From Providencia stuartii (lineage in GTDB: Bacteria > Pseudomonadota > Gammaproteobacteria > Enterobacterales > Enterobacteriaceae), in contig UGUC01000002.1 in assembly GCA_900455155.1 (NCBI GenBank), forward strand, positions 1 through 64,000: a DNA stretch of 64,000 nt, in the 5' to 3' direction. The notes beneath the pieces are model-generated. The model worked only from the letters and a program-made list of their open reading frames with translations. It was not told the DNA's origin and did no database searches. Positions 9,884-22,213 of the stretch are shown here, in pieces; positions within the stretch are counted from its first letter, which is position 1, and every line of letters begins with the position of its first letter. The position numbers were made by a program, and so were the translations under genes.

Positions 9884-10387
9884 ATGAATATTAGTTTAAT
9901 CGCAGCGATGGCGATTGATCAGGTTATCGGCATGGAAAAAGCGATGCCTTGGCATTTACCCGGTGATCTTGCTTGGTTTAAACGTAATACGTTAAATAAG
10001 CCAGTCATAATGGGTCGAGTGACTTACGAATCAATTGGTCGTCCGCTTCCACAGCGCGTCAACATTGTATTAAGTAGTAAGCCGGGTTCGGATAAAAATG
10101 TTATCTGGGTCTCCTCCGTAGAAGAAGCATTGGCGGCGGCTAAGCAAACCAAGACAGGCTCTGACGATGACGAAGTCATTGTGATTGGAGGCGGAAAAGT
10201 TTACCAACAGTTTTTACCTCTGGCGAATAAGCTGTATTTAACTCACGTGGATGCAGAAGTGATTGGCGACACTCATTTCCCAATTTACGAGCCAGATGAG
10301 TGGGATTCTATTTTCACCGAGTACCATGAGGCGGATGAGAACAATTCACATGGTTATTGTTTTGAGATTTTAACCAAAAGAATTTAA
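9884..10387 (+). CDS. folA: dihydrofolate reductase
   Basis: Reduces dihydrofolate to tetrahydrofolate with NADPH; it is the target of trimethoprim. The 167-residue protein starts [23 protein letters not shown] holds the substrate-binding acidic residue (GDLAW), [14 protein letters not shown] is the cofactor loop, and [13 protein letters not shown] is the second NADPH motif. The C-terminal DTHFP and SHGYCFEIL blocks match E. coli FolA closely. It is a single gene with its own terminator, divergent from the LysE-family exporter and convergent with the apaH-lptD group. No frame problem. Confidence 0.98.
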   Translation: MNISLIAAMAIDQVIGMEKAMPWHLPGDLAWFKRNTLNKPVIMGRVTYESIGRPLPQRVNIVLSSKPGSDKNVIWVSSVEEALAAAKQTKTGSDDDEVIVIGGGKVYQQFLPLANKLYLTHVDAEVIGDTHFPIYEPDEWDSIFTEYHEADENNSHGYCFEILTKRI

Positions 10388-10402
10388 TAGCGTCGTAATT
10401 TT

Positions 10403-10429
10403 AAAAACGGAGCGTATTGCTCCGTTTTT
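10403..10429 (+). terminator. folA intrinsic terminator (probably bidirectional)
   Basis: Perfect 11-bp stem AAAAACGGAGC / GCTCCGTTTTT around the loop GTATT, with the T-run in the right arm. It lies 16 nt after the folA stop. The A-run in the left arm would serve apaH-side transcripts too, but apaH ends 140 nt away. Confidence 0.9.
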
Positions 10430-10569
10430 GCTTATTAATATATGAAAGTAGCGAATTAAATCACTATTCAAAAATAAATCTAATGAATTTATTACTACTA
10501 TTCAGTTTAAATTAAAAAGAATAGCTTTTAAGTTATGTCTATTTAAGGGAAATAAACATAACTTAATGA

Positions 10570-11397
10570 TTAATCTTTACGGCGTTTTTGGTGTGATTTT
10601 TGGTGGTAATAATGTTTTGCTTCCCAATGGAACAGCGTCAATTCTCCCCCCCAGCAACAACCAGTATCTAGCCCATACACATTTTCTGGCGTATGTTTCC
10701 CTTCCAAAGACGCCCAATGACCAAAAAAGATAGAATAGCCTTCAGGGAGTTTATTGGGCAGTGCAAACCAAGGTTTAAGGGGAGAAGGGGCTTTGGCTGG
10801 ACTTTCCTTACAAATCATATCCAGTTGACCATGAGGGAAACAGTAGCGCATCCGTGTTAATGCATTTGTACTAAAGCGTAAACGCGGTAGCCCCATTAAA
10901 TTCTCAGACCAATTATTTGGCATGTCGCCATACATAGAATCAATGAATAGCGGATAAGCATCGCTTGATAAAACCGATTCTACTTCCCGTGCGCACATGC
11001 GTGCTGTCGGCAGATCCCACTGTGGTGTGATCCCAGCGTGAGCCATGATGATCTTTTTCTCTTCATCGACCTGTAGCAGCGGTTGGCGGCGTAACCAATT
11101 GATTAATTCATCAGCGTCGGGCGCATTGAGTAGCTCATCGAGATGATCTTTCGGTTTATTCCGGCTGATTTTGCAGTAAATACCTAATAAGTGCAGATCG
11201 TGGTTACCTAGCACTATGCGTACGGAATCACCGAGGCTTTTGACATAGCGAAGGACCTGTAATGAGTCAGGCCCTCGGGCAACCAGATCGCCAGTGAGCC
11301 ACAAAGTATCTTTTTGCGGCTCAAAATTCACTTGTTCGAGTAATGCACGCAATTCGCGATAGCAGCCGTGTACATCACCAATAAGATATGTCGACAT
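10570..11397 (-). CDS. apaH: bis(5'-nucleosyl)-tetraphosphatase, symmetrical
   Basis: Hydrolyses Ap4A to two ADP and removes Np4 caps from RNA. The 275-residue protein has the metallophosphatase motifs in order: GDVHGCY near residue 7, [10 protein letters not shown] near 36, GNHDLH near 64, and MAHAGI near 118. It is the last gene of lptD-surA-pdxA-rsmA-apaG-apaH, 2 nt after apaG. The length and order match E. coli. Confidence 0.97.
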   Translation of the reverse strand: MSTYLIGDVHGCYRELRALLEQVNFEPQKDTLWLTGDLVARGPDSLQVLRYVKSLGDSVRIVLGNHDLHLLGIYCKISRNKPKDHLDELLNAPDADELINWLRRQPLLQVDEEKKIIMAHAGITPQWDLPTARMCAREVESVLSSDAYPLFIDSMYGDMPNNWSENLMGLPRLRFSTNALTRMRYCFPHGQLDMICKESPAKAPSPLKPWFALPNKLPEGYSIFFGHWASLEGKHTPENVYGLDTGCCWGGELTLFHWEAKHYYHQKSHQKRRKD

Positions 11398-11399
11398 AA

Positions 11400-11777
11400 T
11401 TAATTAATCAAAGTAGGTAAAGCAAGGCGGAATGGAGGAATATCCACATGAATGTGTTCTCCTCGGCTGTTTAACATGACGTAATAACCTTCCATTGTAC
11501 CCATGGGAGTTTCTAATATTGCTCCACTGGTATAACGGTATACCGCACCGGGCTGGATGATTGGTTGTTCACCGACAACGCCTTCGCCTTGAACTTCAGT
11601 TTTATGACCATCACTGTTAGTAATGAGCCAATAGCGGCTCATTAACTGTAGTGGCTCTCGGCCTAAGTTACGGATAGATATGGTATAGGCAAATACATAT
11701 CGTCCTATTTCAGGTTGAGACTGGCTGACGATATAGACACTCTGTACTTGGATGCTAACATTAGGTTCGTTAAGCAT
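11400..11777 (-). CDS. apaG: ApaG protein (DUF525)
   Basis: A 125-residue protein of the ApaG/DUF525 family, a small fibronectin-type-III-like fold of unsettled biochemical role. The family block [13 protein letters not shown] and the stretch [11 protein letters not shown] are plain. It sits between rsmA and apaH, as in E. coli, with 19 nt to rsmA and 2 nt to apaH, so translation is probably coupled. Confidence 0.96.
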   Translation of the reverse strand: MLNEPNVSIQVQSVYIVSQSQPEIGRYVFAYTISIRNLGREPLQLMSRYWLITNSDGHKTEVQGEGVVGEQPIIQPGAVYRYTSGAILETPMGTMEGYYVMLNSRGEHIHVDIPPFRLALPTLIN

Positions 11778-11796
11778 AGTGCCTCCTTTTCGATAC

Positions 11797-12606
11797 TTAT
11801 TCAGACAAACTTGCTAGGTAGTTCGCCATTTTGCAATAAGCTTCAACGGAAATATTTTCAGCGCGAGTACCGGGATCAATGCCTAGCTCTGTGAGCTGCT
11901 CAACATTGAGTAAATCCCCCAAACTATTGCGGATCGTCTTACGACGCTGGTTAAATGCTTGTGTGGTAATACGACTGAGCATTTTAATATCTTTCAGCGG
12001 GTAAGGGTTCTCGCGATGAGGTATAAGCCTAACAACCGCAGAATCAACTTTTGGTGGCGGTGCAAAGGCCGTTGGTGGCACTTCTAACACCGGAACAACT
12101 TGGCAGTAATATTGCGCCATAACGCTTAAACGGCCGTAGGCTTTACTCCCAGGACCTGCAACTAGGCGGTTTACAACCTCTTTTTGCAGCATAAAGTTCA
12201 TGTCAGCAATAGAGTTTGTAAAGGTAAATAGGTGGAACATTAGCGGGGTCGAGATATTATAAGGCAGGTTACCAAAAACACGTAAAGGTTGCCCTGCCTG
12301 CTTCGCTAATTCACCGAAATCCACTGTCATGGCATCTTGCTGGATAATTGTAAGCTTATCTTTTAACTGTGGGTGAACATGCAAGCGCGCAGCGAGATCA
12401 CGGTCTAGCTCAACAACCGTCATCTTATCCATTCTACTACCAACAGGTTCAGTCAGTGCGCCAAGACCGGGGCCAATCTCGACGATAGCTTGCCCTGGTT
12501 GTGGATGTATTGCATCTACAATACTGTCGATAATAAATTGGTCAGTTAAAAAGTTCTGCCCGAAACGTTTGCGGGCAAGATGCCCCTGATGGACTCGATT
12601 ATTCAT
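11797..12606 (-). CDS. rsmA: 16S rRNA dimethyladenosine transferase
   Basis: Dimethylates A1518 and A1519 of 16S rRNA during late 30S assembly (KsgA). The 269-residue protein carries [11 protein letters not shown] at the start, the SAM-binding [14 protein letters not shown] near residue 42, and the adenine-binding NLPYNIST near 113 with its catalytic Asn-Leu-Pro-Tyr. The C-terminal [13 protein letters not shown] is typical. The start overlaps the pdxA stop by 3 nt. Intact. Confidence 0.97.
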   Translation of the reverse strand: MNNRVHQGHLARKRFGQNFLTDQFIIDSIVDAIHPQPGQAIVEIGPGLGALTEPVGSRMDKMTVVELDRDLAARLHVHPQLKDKLTIIQQDAMTVDFGELAKQAGQPLRVFGNLPYNISTPLMFHLFTFTNSIADMNFMLQKEVVNRLVAGPGSKAYGRLSVMAQYYCQVVPVLEVPPTAFAPPPKVDSAVVRLIPHRENPYPLKDIKMLSRITTQAFNQRRKTIRNSLGDLLNVEQLTELGIDPGTRAENISVEAYCKMANYLASLSE

Positions 12607-13599
12607 GAATTCTTATATGTCATTTGGATAGCTAACTTCAATGCGGTAATAAAGCTGCCCGCATCGGCACGACCCGTACCTGCTAACTCTAGCGCAGTGC
12701 CATGGTCAACAGAAGTACGAATGAAAGGCAGACCCAGCGTAATGTTCACGGCTCTACCAAAACCTTGGTATTTTAACACAGGAAGACCCTGATCGTGATA
12801 CATTGCGAGTACGGCATCCGCATCTTCTAAATATTTAGGCTGAAATAGGGTATCAGCGGGCAGCGGCCCGATGAGATTCATACCTTCAGCACGAAGACTC
12901 TCAAGTGTTGGGATAATGGTTTCTATCTCTTCCATTCCCATATGTCCTCCTTCACCCGCGTGCGGGTTTAGGCCACAGACATAGATATTTGGTGTATCAA
13001 TCGCAAATTTTGTACGTAAATCGTGATTTAAGATTGTAATCACTTCCCGCAGACTTTGTTGAGTGATTGCCGCTGAAACATCTTTTAAGGGTAAGTGGGT
13101 CGTGGCGAGAGCCACTCGTAACTCTTCTGTGGCTAACATCATCACCACACGGTGACAATGGCTCCTATCGGCAAAAAATTCAGTATGCCCGCTAAATGGA
13201 ACCCCCGCATCATTAATCACCCCTTTGTGGACAGGGCCAGTCACAATGGCAGAAAATTCTCCACTTAGGCAACCATCACAGGCCCTTGCTAATGTTTCAG
13301 TAACATACTTCCCATTGGCAATGTTTAGCCACACCGGCTTGCGCTGGTGCTTTCAAATTGACGGGAAGGATAGACAGAGTTCCCGGTACTTGGGCGTCAT
13401 GTTCATTACCTGATTGATAGTTTTTTAATGACAGTGGCAGGTTGAGTTGTTTGGCTCGAGCGAGTAGTAATTCAGGATCAGCACACGCAACAAGCTCAAC
13501 AGGCCAAAACTCTTGGGCAAGTTGAATAAGTAGATCTGGGCCTACCCCGGCAGGCTCGCCGGGGGTTATTACGATTGGTTTATTGAGATTTTTCGTCAT
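12603..13599 (-). CDS. pdxA: 4-hydroxythreonine-4-phosphate dehydrogenase (one frameshift)
   Basis: Oxidises 4-phosphohydroxy-L-threonine in pyridoxal-phosphate synthesis. Both fragments are plain Pdx[15 protein letters not shown] near the N-terminus, [12 protein letters not shown], then [21 protein letters not shown] and the metal-site MYHDQGLP. The frame breaks at 13329-13330; removing one of two G on the coding strand gives [12 protein letters not shown], which lines up with E. coli. The start [12 protein letters not shown] overlaps the surA end by 20 nt. Since both halves are otherwise well conserved, I favour sequence error. Confidence 0.93.
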
Positions 13600-14899
13600 T
13601 AGATTGGTTATCACGTCCATCGATGACATTAACATATGCCGCCGCGCGTTGCTCCTGTACCCAACTTTGTGCTTCTTCGTTGAATTTACGATTGAACAAT
13701 AAACGGTAGGCTTGATCTTTTTGTGCCGCATCTGTTTTATCAACATTGCGGGTATCTTCTAGCTGAATAAGGTGCCAGCCAAAGTTTGAGCGAACAGGTT
13801 GACTGATTTCGCCTTTATTAAGTCTCATCAAGGCATCACGGAAAGCGGGATCGTATACATCTGGCATATTCCAGCCTAACTCACCGCCTTTAAGCGCACT
13901 GCCCGGATCTTCAGAGAACTCTTTTGCCGCATTTTCAAATGTGGTCTTGCCGCTACGAATATCCTGTGTGATCTGAGTGAGCTTTTGTCTCGCTTGGTTA
14001 TCATCCATAATTGGTGATGACTTAATAAGGATATGGCGAGCTTTCACTTCGGTGACTGAAATGGTTTTATTGGCGCTGTTCATTTCGTTAACGCGCAAAA
14101 TGTGGTAGCCAACACCAGAACGAATAGGGCCTACAACATCGCCTTTCTTCGCACTTTTCAACTGTTCAGCGAAAACAACTGGTAGCTCTTGTAGGCGAGA
14201 CCATCCCATATTACCGCCTTTCAGTGCTTGTGGATCTGCGGAGTAAGCAATAGCCAGTTTGCCGAAGTTGGTGCCTTTTTTGATCTCATCCATGATCTTA
14301 GCAACAATCGCATCTGCTTTTTGTAATTGCTCTTGAGTTGGGTTTTCAGGTAATGGAATGAGAATATGACTTAGGTTAACGCTCGCTTCATAGTCTGCTT
14401 GGCTGCTGATCTGTTTTGCGAGAGACTCAACTTCTTGGGGTAAAATAGTCACGCGACGGCGTACTTCGTTATTACGCACTTCAGCGATCAGCATCTCTTT
14501 ACGGATCTCACTACGGTATTTTGCCATATCAATACCATCCGCTTTTAGACGTGCTTGCATCTGCTCAAAAGTTAAACCATTTTGGCGAGCAATATCCGCA
14601 ATTGTGGCATTAACGGCTTCTTCAGGGATATTGATTTGCATCTGATTTGCCATCTGTAACATGATGTTATCAGTGATCAAACGCTCAAGGATCTGGTGAC
14701 GAAGAGTCTCATCATCTGGAATTTGTTGGCCAGCATTGCGTGCGTTCAGTTTTACTGTGTTTAACATATTCTGGACGTCACTTTCCAGCACAACTCCGTT
14801 ATTGACTACAGCAGCAACTTTATCCATTTGCTGTGGTGCAGCCAATGCTGTGGAGCTTGCAAACATCAGTCCCAGAATAAGCGTTTTCCAATTCTTCAT
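13580..14899 (-). CDS. surA: periplasmic chaperone and peptidyl-prolyl isomerase
   Basis: Escorts outer-membrane beta-barrel proteins, including LptD, across the periplasm. The 439-residue precursor has a signal peptide ([20 protein letters not shown]), an N-terminal chaperone domain, and two parvulin domains ([15 protein letters not shown] near 175; [15 protein letters not shown] near 285, each ending in a GYHI/GWHLI block). Downstream of lptD and upstream of pdxA, as in E. coli. Intact. Confidence 0.97.
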   Translation of the reverse strand: MKNWKTLILGLMFASSTALAAPQQMDKVAAVVNNGVVLESDVQNMLNTVKLNARNAGQQIPDDETLRHQILERLITDNIMLQMANQMQINIPEEAVNATIADIARQNGLTFEQMQARLKADGIDMAKYRSEIRKEMLIAEVRNNEVRRRVTILPQEVESLAKQISSQADYEASVNLSHILIPLPENPTQEQLQKADAIVAKIMDEIKKGTNFGKLAIAYSADPQALKGGNMGWSRLQELPVVFAEQLKSAKKGDVVGPIRSGVGYHILRVNEMNSANKTISVTEVKARHILIKSSPIMDDNQARQKLTQITQDIRSGKTTFENAAKEFSEDPGSALKGGELGWNMPDVYDPAFRDALMRLNKGEISQPVRSNFGWHLIQLEDTRNVDKTDAAQKDQAYRLLFNRKFNEEAQSWVQEQRAAAYVNVIDGRDNQSNDEKSQ

Positions 14900-15073
14900 A
14901 ATGGTCCTATCTATTGATTTAGGTTCCGCCAGAGGCAGGTTAATCGTTTTATTTATGCGACACTGCTTACTATTTGGCGAGCAGATAACTCGCCTTATTG
15001 TGAGTAAGCAGCGGCATCAAAATAGCTTGTGTTTATTATCAGGAAAGCACGCTGATAAGGGATGATACCTCTA

Positions 15074-17410
15074 TTAAGCATTTTCCTGACTACCTAAACT
15101 ATGATTGTTATTTAGGCCTCTAAGTTCCACATTGAATGACCATTTATTATCATATTCACTGCTGAACTTGTCTTCTTGCCATCCAACAATCTTACGTTCA
15201 TAACCTACATTGAACGCCCAACAACAAGTATTGTATTGTAAACCAATTAATTGGCTGGCGGATTGTTGCTGCTTAGTATCATAGTAATAAGAGCCAACAA
15301 AGCCCCAACGCTCACTTAATGGCCAACTTAATACCGCACCCACTTGGGAAATCCCTTTTTGGTATTCCGGTAGGGTATAAGTGTTGCCACCTGATTCATC
15401 ACGACGGAAGGTCGCTTGAATATAGTCACGGTCGACAAAACGGTAGTTTAACTGTAACAAACGATCAGCATCAATGCGATACTCGGTCACAGCATTCCCC
15501 ATGGTGACGTTGCCTAAACGGCGATCGTATTGTAGCCCACCACGAATCCCCCACTTATCGTTGATACGCCAGTAAGAGTCTGTTGCCCACAATAACGAGC
15601 CAGTATTACTTTTATCGTCGATTTTCAGGCTGGAGTTACCCGCACGCGGACGTTCAAAATAGTAGATTTGCCCGACAGAGAAGTTAAAGCGTTCGGCCAA
15701 GGATTCATCATAAATACGCGTTGTGATACCTGTCGTGATTTGGTTCGCGGAAGCGACTCTATCAAGACCACTATAAATTCGGTCACGGAACAAACCATTA
15801 TAGTCTGACTGGAGTAAGGCCGAGTCATAGTTGTTAATGTTGTCCTGATCTTTATATGGAATATAGAGATATTGGACACGAGGCTCTAAGGTTTGAACAA
15901 AGTCACTGCCTTCAAGTAGATCTCGTTCGAAAACGACTTTGGCATCGCTCTTAAATATAGGAAGAACACGCGTGACATTTTTCTCTAAGCTAGTGTTGTT
16001 ATTCGCTTTAGGAATATCTTGATCATAATGGGTTGCCAGCAATTTGAAGCTGTTGTTCATGTTCGCCCAGCCGTTTGACAGCGGAAGGCTTAATTCAGGC
16101 TCGATATGCAAACGCGTTGCATCTGGGTTATTTTTGCCAACACTGGTAAAGCGAGCAGCTTGCGCATAGGTGTGTAAGTCAAAGGCACCTAAATTATTTT
16201 TGTAGTAGTTAAAGTCCAACTGCGGCTCAGCTTTATAAGCACGGCGATTGGGATCTTCCACAAAAATTTGGAACTGCTTATGCGTTAGGGTTGCATTCCA
16301 GTTTTCAGCCGAATAGCCAGTACTGAATTTTTGCGTCGCATAACCGTCTGTTGTATTCCCGTATTGCGAGCTAAAGTCCGTAAAGTATTGGCGATCACTT
16401 ACTTTGGTGTAATCGGCGTTGAAGTTCCAATGTTGGTTATAAGTTCCTGAATGGCGCCAGTAGAATAACCAGCGGTCATCACTGTCACGTGCATCACGTT
16501 TATTACGCTCTTTATCTTTCACATACGCGCGGTCGTGATTAATAAAATCGAAGGCGATAGTTCCCGTTCCCGGCGTGACCAAGTAACGAAATTCGTTATT
16601 TAATTTTATGCCACGGTGGGTCATGAATTGTGGGGTAATTGTCGCATCGTAATTAGGCGCGATATTCCAATAGTAAGGCAGTGAAAACTCTAGGCCATCA
16701 TTATTAGAGTAGCTTCCTGTTGGAATTAAGAAACCGGAGCGACGTTTGTTACCGATAGGTAATTGCATGTATGGGCTATAAAATACCGGGACATCACCCA
16801 AGCGAAAACGTGCATGCCAAATTTCAGCCACTTCTTCTTCACGGTCAATAATCACTTCGGAGCCTGCAACGCTCCAGCTATTATTGCCCGGTAAACAGGT
16901 GGTGAATGTACCGTCTTCCATAATGGAATAGCGGTTTTCACCACGCATTTTCATTTTTTTCGCTTCACCGCGACCCTGACGACCCACCATCATATAGTTG
17001 CCGTCATTCACGTCAGTATTTTTATTATTCAGGTTAGACCAAGCACTAGGGCCTTTGAGAATAATTTGTGGGTCATCATAGTGAACGTTACCTGTTGCAG
17101 TAACTTCACGGATTGGATCAGCACTATCAGGGTTAACCTGCGTCAATTTAACGCTATCGGCTGTCAGCGTTTGGTTACCTTGTTGGATATCCACATCGCC
17201 GCTGTATTCAATAAAGTTAGGGTATTCGCCCTGAACATCTTCAGCGGTGATACGGATCGGTAAATCTTTGGGATCGCCCTCAACTAGTGGTTTGTCATAA
17301 ACCGGGACGCCCAGCATACATTGTGCTGCTAGGTCAGCATGCGCTTGCTGACTATAAATTGCCATCCATACCATGGATGCAAGTAGTGTTGGATAACTTT
17401 TTTTCATCAT
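15074..17410 (-). CDS. lptD: LPS-assembly outer-membrane protein
   Basis: Beta-barrel that inserts lipopolysaccharide into the outer leaflet together with LptE; essential in relatives. The 778-residue precursor has a signal peptide ending near QQAHA. An OstA-type domain follows ([27 protein letters not shown]), then a large barrel. The cysteines of the two LptD disulfides are present: one in AAQCMLG, one in TTCLPG, and the pair in [10 protein letters not shown]. At 2337 nt it is one of the longest unbroken genes here. It diverges from djlA, with 178 nt between them. Confidence 0.97.
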   Translation of the reverse strand: MMKKSYPTLLASMVWMAIYSQQAHADLAAQCMLGVPVYDKPLVEGDPKDLPIRITAEDVQGEYPNFIEYSGDVDIQQGNQTLTADSVKLTQVNPDSADPIREVTATGNVHYDDPQIILKGPSAWSNLNNKNTDVNDGNYMMVGRQGRGEAKKMKMRGENRYSIMEDGTFTTCLPGNNSWSVAGSEVIIDREEEVAEIWHARFRLGDVPVFYSPYMQLPIGNKRRSGFLIPTGSYSNNDGLEFSLPYYWNIAPNYDATITPQFMTHRGIKLNNEFRYLVTPGTGTIAFDFINHDRAYVKDKERNKRDARDSDDRWLFYWRHSGTYNQHWNFNADYTKVSDRQYFTDFSSQYGNTTDGYATQKFSTGYSAENWNATLTHKQFQIFVEDPNRRAYKAEPQLDFNYYKNNLGAFDLHTYAQAARFTSVGKNNPDATRLHIEPELSLPLSNGWANMNNSFKLLATHYDQDIPKANNNTSLEKNVTRVLPIFKSDAKVVFERDLLEGSDFVQTLEPRVQYLYIPYKDQDNINNYDSALLQSDYNGLFRDRIYSGLDRVASANQITTGITTRIYDESLAERFNFSVGQIYYFERPRAGNSSLKIDDKSNTGSLLWATDSYWRINDKWGIRGGLQYDRRLGNVTMGNAVTEYRIDADRLLQLNYRFVDRDYIQATFRRDESGGNTYTLPEYQKGISQVGAVLSWPLSERWGFVGSYYYDTKQQQSASQLIGLQYNTCCWAFNVGYERKIVGWQEDKFSSEYDNKWSFNVELRGLNNNHSLGSQENA

Positions 17411-17588
17411 TAAATATGCGGTTCCGTCGTAATTGGCATAGCCGACAAACGCTCAAAGACTAACTTAGCCAACTACATTGCGCCAGTATAATGTATAAAA
17501 CTTTACGCGCTTGTAGTTATGCACCGAGCAGAATGGATAGTATGATAATGCAAAATTGGATTCTGAGCATTGAAGAATTGAGGGATAT

Positions 17589-18404
17589 ATGCACTATTGG
17601 GGCAAAATTATTGGTGTCGTACTGGCAATAGCCTCTGGTTTTGGCATTTGGGGCACGCTAATTGGTTTAATTTTAGGGCATGGTTTTGATAAGGCCTTGG
17701 CACAACGTAAGTTTGCTAGTGCAATGAATAAACGTGATCGTCAGGTTATTTTTTTCGCCAGTACCTTCCAAATATTGGGTCATCTAACTAAGTCAAAAGG
17801 CCGTGTAACCGAGACAGACATTCAGTTAGCATCAAATTTGATGGATAGAATGCAAATACATGGGGAAACACGAAAAGCGGCGCAACAAGCGTTTAGGGAA
17901 GGTAAATCACCGGACTTTCCACTACGTGATGTACTGAAGCAATTACGTATGGCTTGCTATGGTCGTTTCGACTTAATTCAGATGTTTCTGGAAATTCAGC
18001 TACAGGCGGCATTTGCCGATGGCAGCTTGCACCCAAACGAAAGAAAGGTTCTGTTTATTATTGCAGAAGAGCTAGGGATCTCTAAAACACAATTTGAACA
18101 GTTTTTAAATATGATCCAAGGTGGCCGACAGTTTGGTCACGGCTATTCTCATCAGCAATCAGGCGGATACTATCAATCATCGAATGGCCCAACTCTTGAA
18201 GATGCTTGCAAGGTACTTGGTGTTTCTATTAATGATGAACCAACGAAAATTAAACGGGCGTATCGTAAATTAATGAGTGAACATCACCCTGATAAGTTGA
18301 TAGCGAAAGGGTTGCCCCCCGAGATGATGGAACTTGCGAAACAGAAGGCTCAGTCAATACAAGCGGCTTATGATTTAATCAAAAAAGAGCGCGGCTTCAA
18401 ATAA
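17589..18404 (+). CDS. djlA: membrane-anchored DnaJ-like co-chaperone
   Basis: Type III J-protein that stimulates DnaK at the inner membrane. The 271-residue protein has an N-terminal transmembrane segment with Gly-rich spacing (about residues 7-30, [16 protein letters not shown]), a TerB-like central domain ([19 protein letters not shown]), and a C-terminal J domain with the HPD motif in MSEHHPDKL. Divergent from lptD and followed by its own terminator. Length and layout match E. coli. Confidence 0.96.
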   Translation: MHYWGKIIGVVLAIASGFGIWGTLIGLILGHGFDKALAQRKFASAMNKRDRQVIFFASTFQILGHLTKSKGRVTETDIQLASNLMDRMQIHGETRKAAQQAFREGKSPDFPLRDVLKQLRMACYGRFDLIQMFLEIQLQAAFADGSLHPNERKVLFIIAEELGISKTQFEQFLNMIQGGRQFGHGYSHQQSGGYYQSSNGPTLEDACKVLGVSINDEPTKIKRAYRKLMSEHHPDKLIAKGLPPEMMELAKQKAQSIQAAYDLIKKERGFK

Positions 18405-18413
18405 ATTTTCTCG

Positions 18414-18441
18414 CCATATCGCACTCTGCGATGTGGTTTTT
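18414..18441 (+). terminator. djlA intrinsic terminator
   Basis: CCATATCGCA (18414-18423) pairs with TGCGATGTGG (18427-18436) with one G-T pair and a 3-nt loop, followed by TTTTTATTT. It lies 9 nt after the djlA stop. Confidence 0.85.
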
Positions 18442-18451
18442 ATTTAGCCAA

Positions 18452-18482
18452 TAGGCCGTAGCATTGTTGCTATTACGGCCTA
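18452..18482 (-). terminator. hairpin downstream of rluA
   Basis: Perfect 9-bp inverted repeat TAGGCCGTA / TACGGCCTA with a 13-nt loop, between the convergent ends of djlA and rluA. On the minus strand it is followed only by a short mixed T-rich stretch, so it may act as terminator or as a 3'-end stabiliser for rluA. Confidence 0.5.
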
Positions 18483-18499
18483 ATAGTTGATGAATAAAT

Positions 18500-19153
18500 T
18501 TAAAAATCGGGTTGGCAGCTAAAATGCATCGGTGTGCCATAGGCAGGGTGCGTGATGTAAAGCTCTTGGGCGTGAAGCTGTAAGCGAGGGGCAAGTGCAC
18601 GCGCTTGCTCATGGGCATAAAACCTATCTCCAAGAATTGGATGGCCTAGCGCTAACATATGTACGCGGAGTTGATGAGAGCGGCCTGTAATAGGGGATAG
18701 CTTTACACGGGTTGCTTGCTCTTCATATTCCAAGACCTGATACTCTGTTTGTGCGGCTTTTCCTGTTTCAAAGCAGACTTTTTGCTTTGGTCGATTTGGC
18801 CAGTCGCAAATAAGCGGCAAATCCACTAAACCTTCCTGCTTCTCTAAATGGCCCCAAACTCGGGCAATATAGTGTTTTTTAGGCTCTCGCTCACGGAATT
18901 GGCGCTTTAATTCCCGTTCAGCGGCTTTATTTAGTGCGACAACCATGACGCCACTGGTTGCCATGTCTAAGCGATGGACAGACTCAGCGTGTGGATGGTC
19001 GCGCTGTATGCGACTCATAATACTATCATGGTGTTCAGGGGCTTTACCGGGAACAGACAGTAACCCACTTGGCTTATTCACCGTAATGATATGTTCATCT
19101 TGATACAGAACATATAGCCAAGGATCAGTAGGGGGATGGTAAGGCTCCATCAT
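18500..19153 (-). CDS. rluA: 23S rRNA/tRNA pseudouridine synthase
   Basis: Makes pseudouridine at 23S rRNA 746 and position 32 of several tRNAs. The 217-residue protein has the catalytic HRLDMATSG near residue 62, with Asp in HRLD, and the downstream GRSHQLRVHM block. The start is taken as the first of two adjacent ATGs (19153). It is downstream of rapA on the same strand, as in E. coli. Confidence 0.96.
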   Translation of the reverse strand: MMEPYHPPTDPWLYVLYQDEHIITVNKPSGLLSVPGKAPEHHDSIMSRIQRDHPHAESVHRLDMATSGVMVVALNKAAERELKRQFREREPKKHYIARVWGHLEKQEGLVDLPLICDWPNRPKQKVCFETGKAAQTEYQVLEYEEQATRVKLSPITGRSHQLRVHMLALGHPILGDRFYAHEQARALAPRLQLHAQELYITHPAYGTPMHFSCQPDF

Positions 19154-19242
19154 AGACAATAAGGCTCCAAGATCTCACTAAATCAATGATCAGCATCGCG
19201 CGTGGATAAACGCCAAAAGCCAATTCATTGCGTTATCAGCAA

Positions 19243-19273
19243 GGTTATTTCTCCCTTAGTGAGAGAAATAACC
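19243..19273 (-). repeat. perfect 11-bp inverted repeat between rapA and rluA
   Basis: GGTTATTTCTC (19243-19253) and GAGAAATAACC (19263-19273) are exact inverted repeats with a 9-nt loop. There is no T-run directly after it on either strand, so it is not a standard terminator. It could stabilise the rapA 3' end. Confidence 0.5.
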
Positions 19274-19304
19274 AAGCGGTGTTAGTTTAATTAAAAACGT
19301 GTGA

Positions 19305-22213
19305 CTACTGGTGAGTGACAACCACTAAACGAATAGCATCAAGACGCCATGTTGCTTGCCCAATATTGGTGAGCAGTTGCTGACGCTCTTCCTCGATCAC
19401 ATCCAACTCTTCATCACGGATATTTGGGTTAACCGCTTTCAGTGCTTCAAGACGAGCCAATTCTAGTGAAAGAGCTTTATCCGCGGCCTCTTTCGCATTC
19501 GCGATAAGCGTTTCGGCTTCTTTTTCCACCATCGCTTCGGACATTTTCAGGACCGAATGCACTTCATTTTGTACCGCATTAACCAATTTACTTGCCATAT
19601 GGCGATTAATCGCATTGAGCTGACGGTTAAAACTTTCAAACTCAACTTGTGAAGAGAGGTTGTTCCCTTTTAAGTCAATCAACAAGCGGATCGGGGTTGC
19701 AGGCAAGAAACGGCTAATCTGCAAGTGCTTCGGTGCTTGTGCTTCTAGGACATACACCAATTCGGTAAGTAATGTTCCAACAGGAAGCGCTTTATTTTTA
19801 AGCAGAGAAACGGCACAGCTCCCTGTGTCACCAGACAAGACTAAATCTAAGCCATTGCGGATGATCGGGTGCTCCCAACTAATAAATTGGGTATCTTCAC
19901 GAGATAACGCTTGCTCACGGTCAAAAGTGATTGTGCAACCATCTTGCGGTAGCCCTGGAAAATCAGGGACTAACATATGATCGGATGGGGTCAAAATCAG
20001 CAAGTTATCACTTTTATCTTCTTGGTTAATGCCAACAATATCAAACAAGTTAAGGGCAAAATTAACCAATTCAGTATCATTGTCTTCCGCACCGATCGTT
20101 TCGGCTAATTGAATACCTGATTCCCCCCCGTTGGAGTGCATTTCAAGTAGACGGTCTCGGCCTTGTTCTAACTGTGCTTTTAATGCTTCGTGCTCTTCAC
20201 GGCAGGTTTTTAAGAACTCTTCAAAACCGTCGGTTACCGTTGGCTCAGCCATATATTGCAGCAGTTGTTGATAATATTTATCGTAAATGGAGCGTCCGGT
20301 AGGGCAAGTGTGCTCAAAAGCATCTAAACCTTCATGGTACCAACGCAATAACACGGCTTGTGCAGTATTTTCTAAGTAAGGTACGCTTAAAACGATGTCG
20401 CGTGTTTGCCCAATACGATCTAATCGACCAATACGTTGCTCTAATAGGTCTGGGTTGAAAGGGAGGTCAAACATCACCAATTGGTTAGCAAACTGGAAGT
20501 TGCGTCCTTCAGAGCCAATTTCAGAGCAAAGTAGAACCTGTGCGCCATCCTCTTCTGAAGCAAAGTAAGCTGCCGCACGGTCACGCTCAAGTAGTGACAA
20601 ACCTTCATGGAATACCGCGGCGCGGATCCCTTCACGTTCACGCAATACTTGCTCTAATTGCAACGCTGTGGCGGCTTTTGCACAGATCACCAAAACTTTT
20701 TCGTTACGGTTAGCCATTAGGTAGCCCATGAGCCACTCAACGCGAGGGTCAAAGTTCCACCAAGTTGCATTTTCACCTTCGAACTCTTGGTAAATTTGCT
20801 CTGGATAGAGCATCTCTTTAGCGCGCGTTTCGAGATCTTTTTTCGACCCCATAATACCTGCAACCTTGATTGCTGTTTGGTATTGGGTAGGAAGCGGCAT
20901 TTTCAGCGAATGCAATTCACGACGAGGGAAGCCTTTAACACCATTACGGGTATTTCTAAATAGAAGACGGCTAGTACCATGGCGATCCATTAACATGCTG
21001 ACCAACTCTTGGCGAGCCGCGTTGCCATCTTCACTGTCAACGTTAGCGGCTTTCAATAACGGCTCAATATCTTGCTCTTTGATCAGATCATTGAGTAGAT
21101 TTTGTTGGTCATTGGTGAGTTTCTCACCAGTTAATAGCAGTGCGACCGCATCCGCAACAGGGCGATAGTTGGCTTGCTCATCAATAAACTCTTGATAATC
21201 ATGGAAACGATTGGGATCGAGCAGGCGAAGACGTGCAAAGTGACTTTCTTGGCCCAGTTGCTCCGGCGTTGCGGTTAGCAGCAGAACAGAAGGGATATTC
21301 TCTGCCAAGGTTTCAATCACTTGATATTCACGACTAGGAGCTGCTTCACTCCATTGTAAATGGTGAGCTTCGTCGACAATCATCATATCCCAACCCGCTT
21401 CAACGAGCTGGTCGAAGCGCTGTTTGTTGCGACGTACAAAAGTCTAATGAGCACAGCACCAACTGTTCTGTTTCAAATGGATTATCGCTGTCATGTTGCG
21501 CTTCACTATAACGACCATCATCAAACAGTGAAAAACGGAGGTTGAAACGACGTAACATCTCAACGAGCCATTGATGCTGCAAGCTTTCAGGCACAATGAT
21601 TAACACACGTTCAACACGGCCTGCCATTAACTGTTGATGGATGATCATCCCAGCTTCAATGGTTTTACCCAGACCCACTTCATCGGCCAGTAATACGCGA
21701 GGGTGGTGGCGTTTACCTACCTCATTAGCGATATGTAGCTGATGTGGGATAAGGCTTGCGCGAATACCACGTAAACCTGTCGCTTGGTGCTTAACTTGCT
21801 CACTTTGAAATTTACGTGCGCGATAACGTAAAGCAAAGCGATCCATACGGTCAATTTGACCTGCAAATAGGCGATCTTGAGGTTTATTGAAGGTGAGTTT
21901 GCTGTCGAGAAAAACTTCTCTTAGGCTAACGCCTTGCTCTTCTGTATCAAGGCGAGTACCAATATAAGTGAGCAGGCCGTCATCTTTCTGTGACGCTTTC
22001 GACCTTGAGTTGCCAGCCTTCATGGCTGGTAATGATATCACCTTCATTGAACATAACTCGGGTAATAGGTGCATCATTACGTGAATAGAGACGATTCTCA
22101 CCACTGGCGGGAAAAAGTAAAGTCACCATACGGGCATCAATAGCCACAACGGCGCCTAATCCGAGTTCGCTTTCTGTATCGCTTATCCAGCGCTGACCAA
22201 GAGTAAATGGCAT
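19305..22213 (-). CDS. rapA: RNA polymerase-associated Swi2/Snf2 ATPase (two frameshifts)
   Basis: Recycles RNA polymerase after transcription. The reconstructed protein is about 968 residues, like E. coli. It has an N-terminal Tudor-like region ([20 protein letters not shown]), Walker A in [14 protein letters not shown], the DEAHH box, and helicase C-half motifs ([24 protein letters not shown]). The C-terminal end [14 protein letters not shown] is as expected. The frame breaks at 21985-21987 (extra A, coding strand) and 21438-21441 (extra T); removing these gives [14 protein letters not shown] and [14 protein letters not shown]. Probably sequence errors. Confidence 0.93.

Noticed and set aside
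17411..17588. Sigma-E promoter of lptD
   Set aside because: E. coli lptD has one, but no convincing GAACTT-N16-TCTGA pair was seen here by eye.
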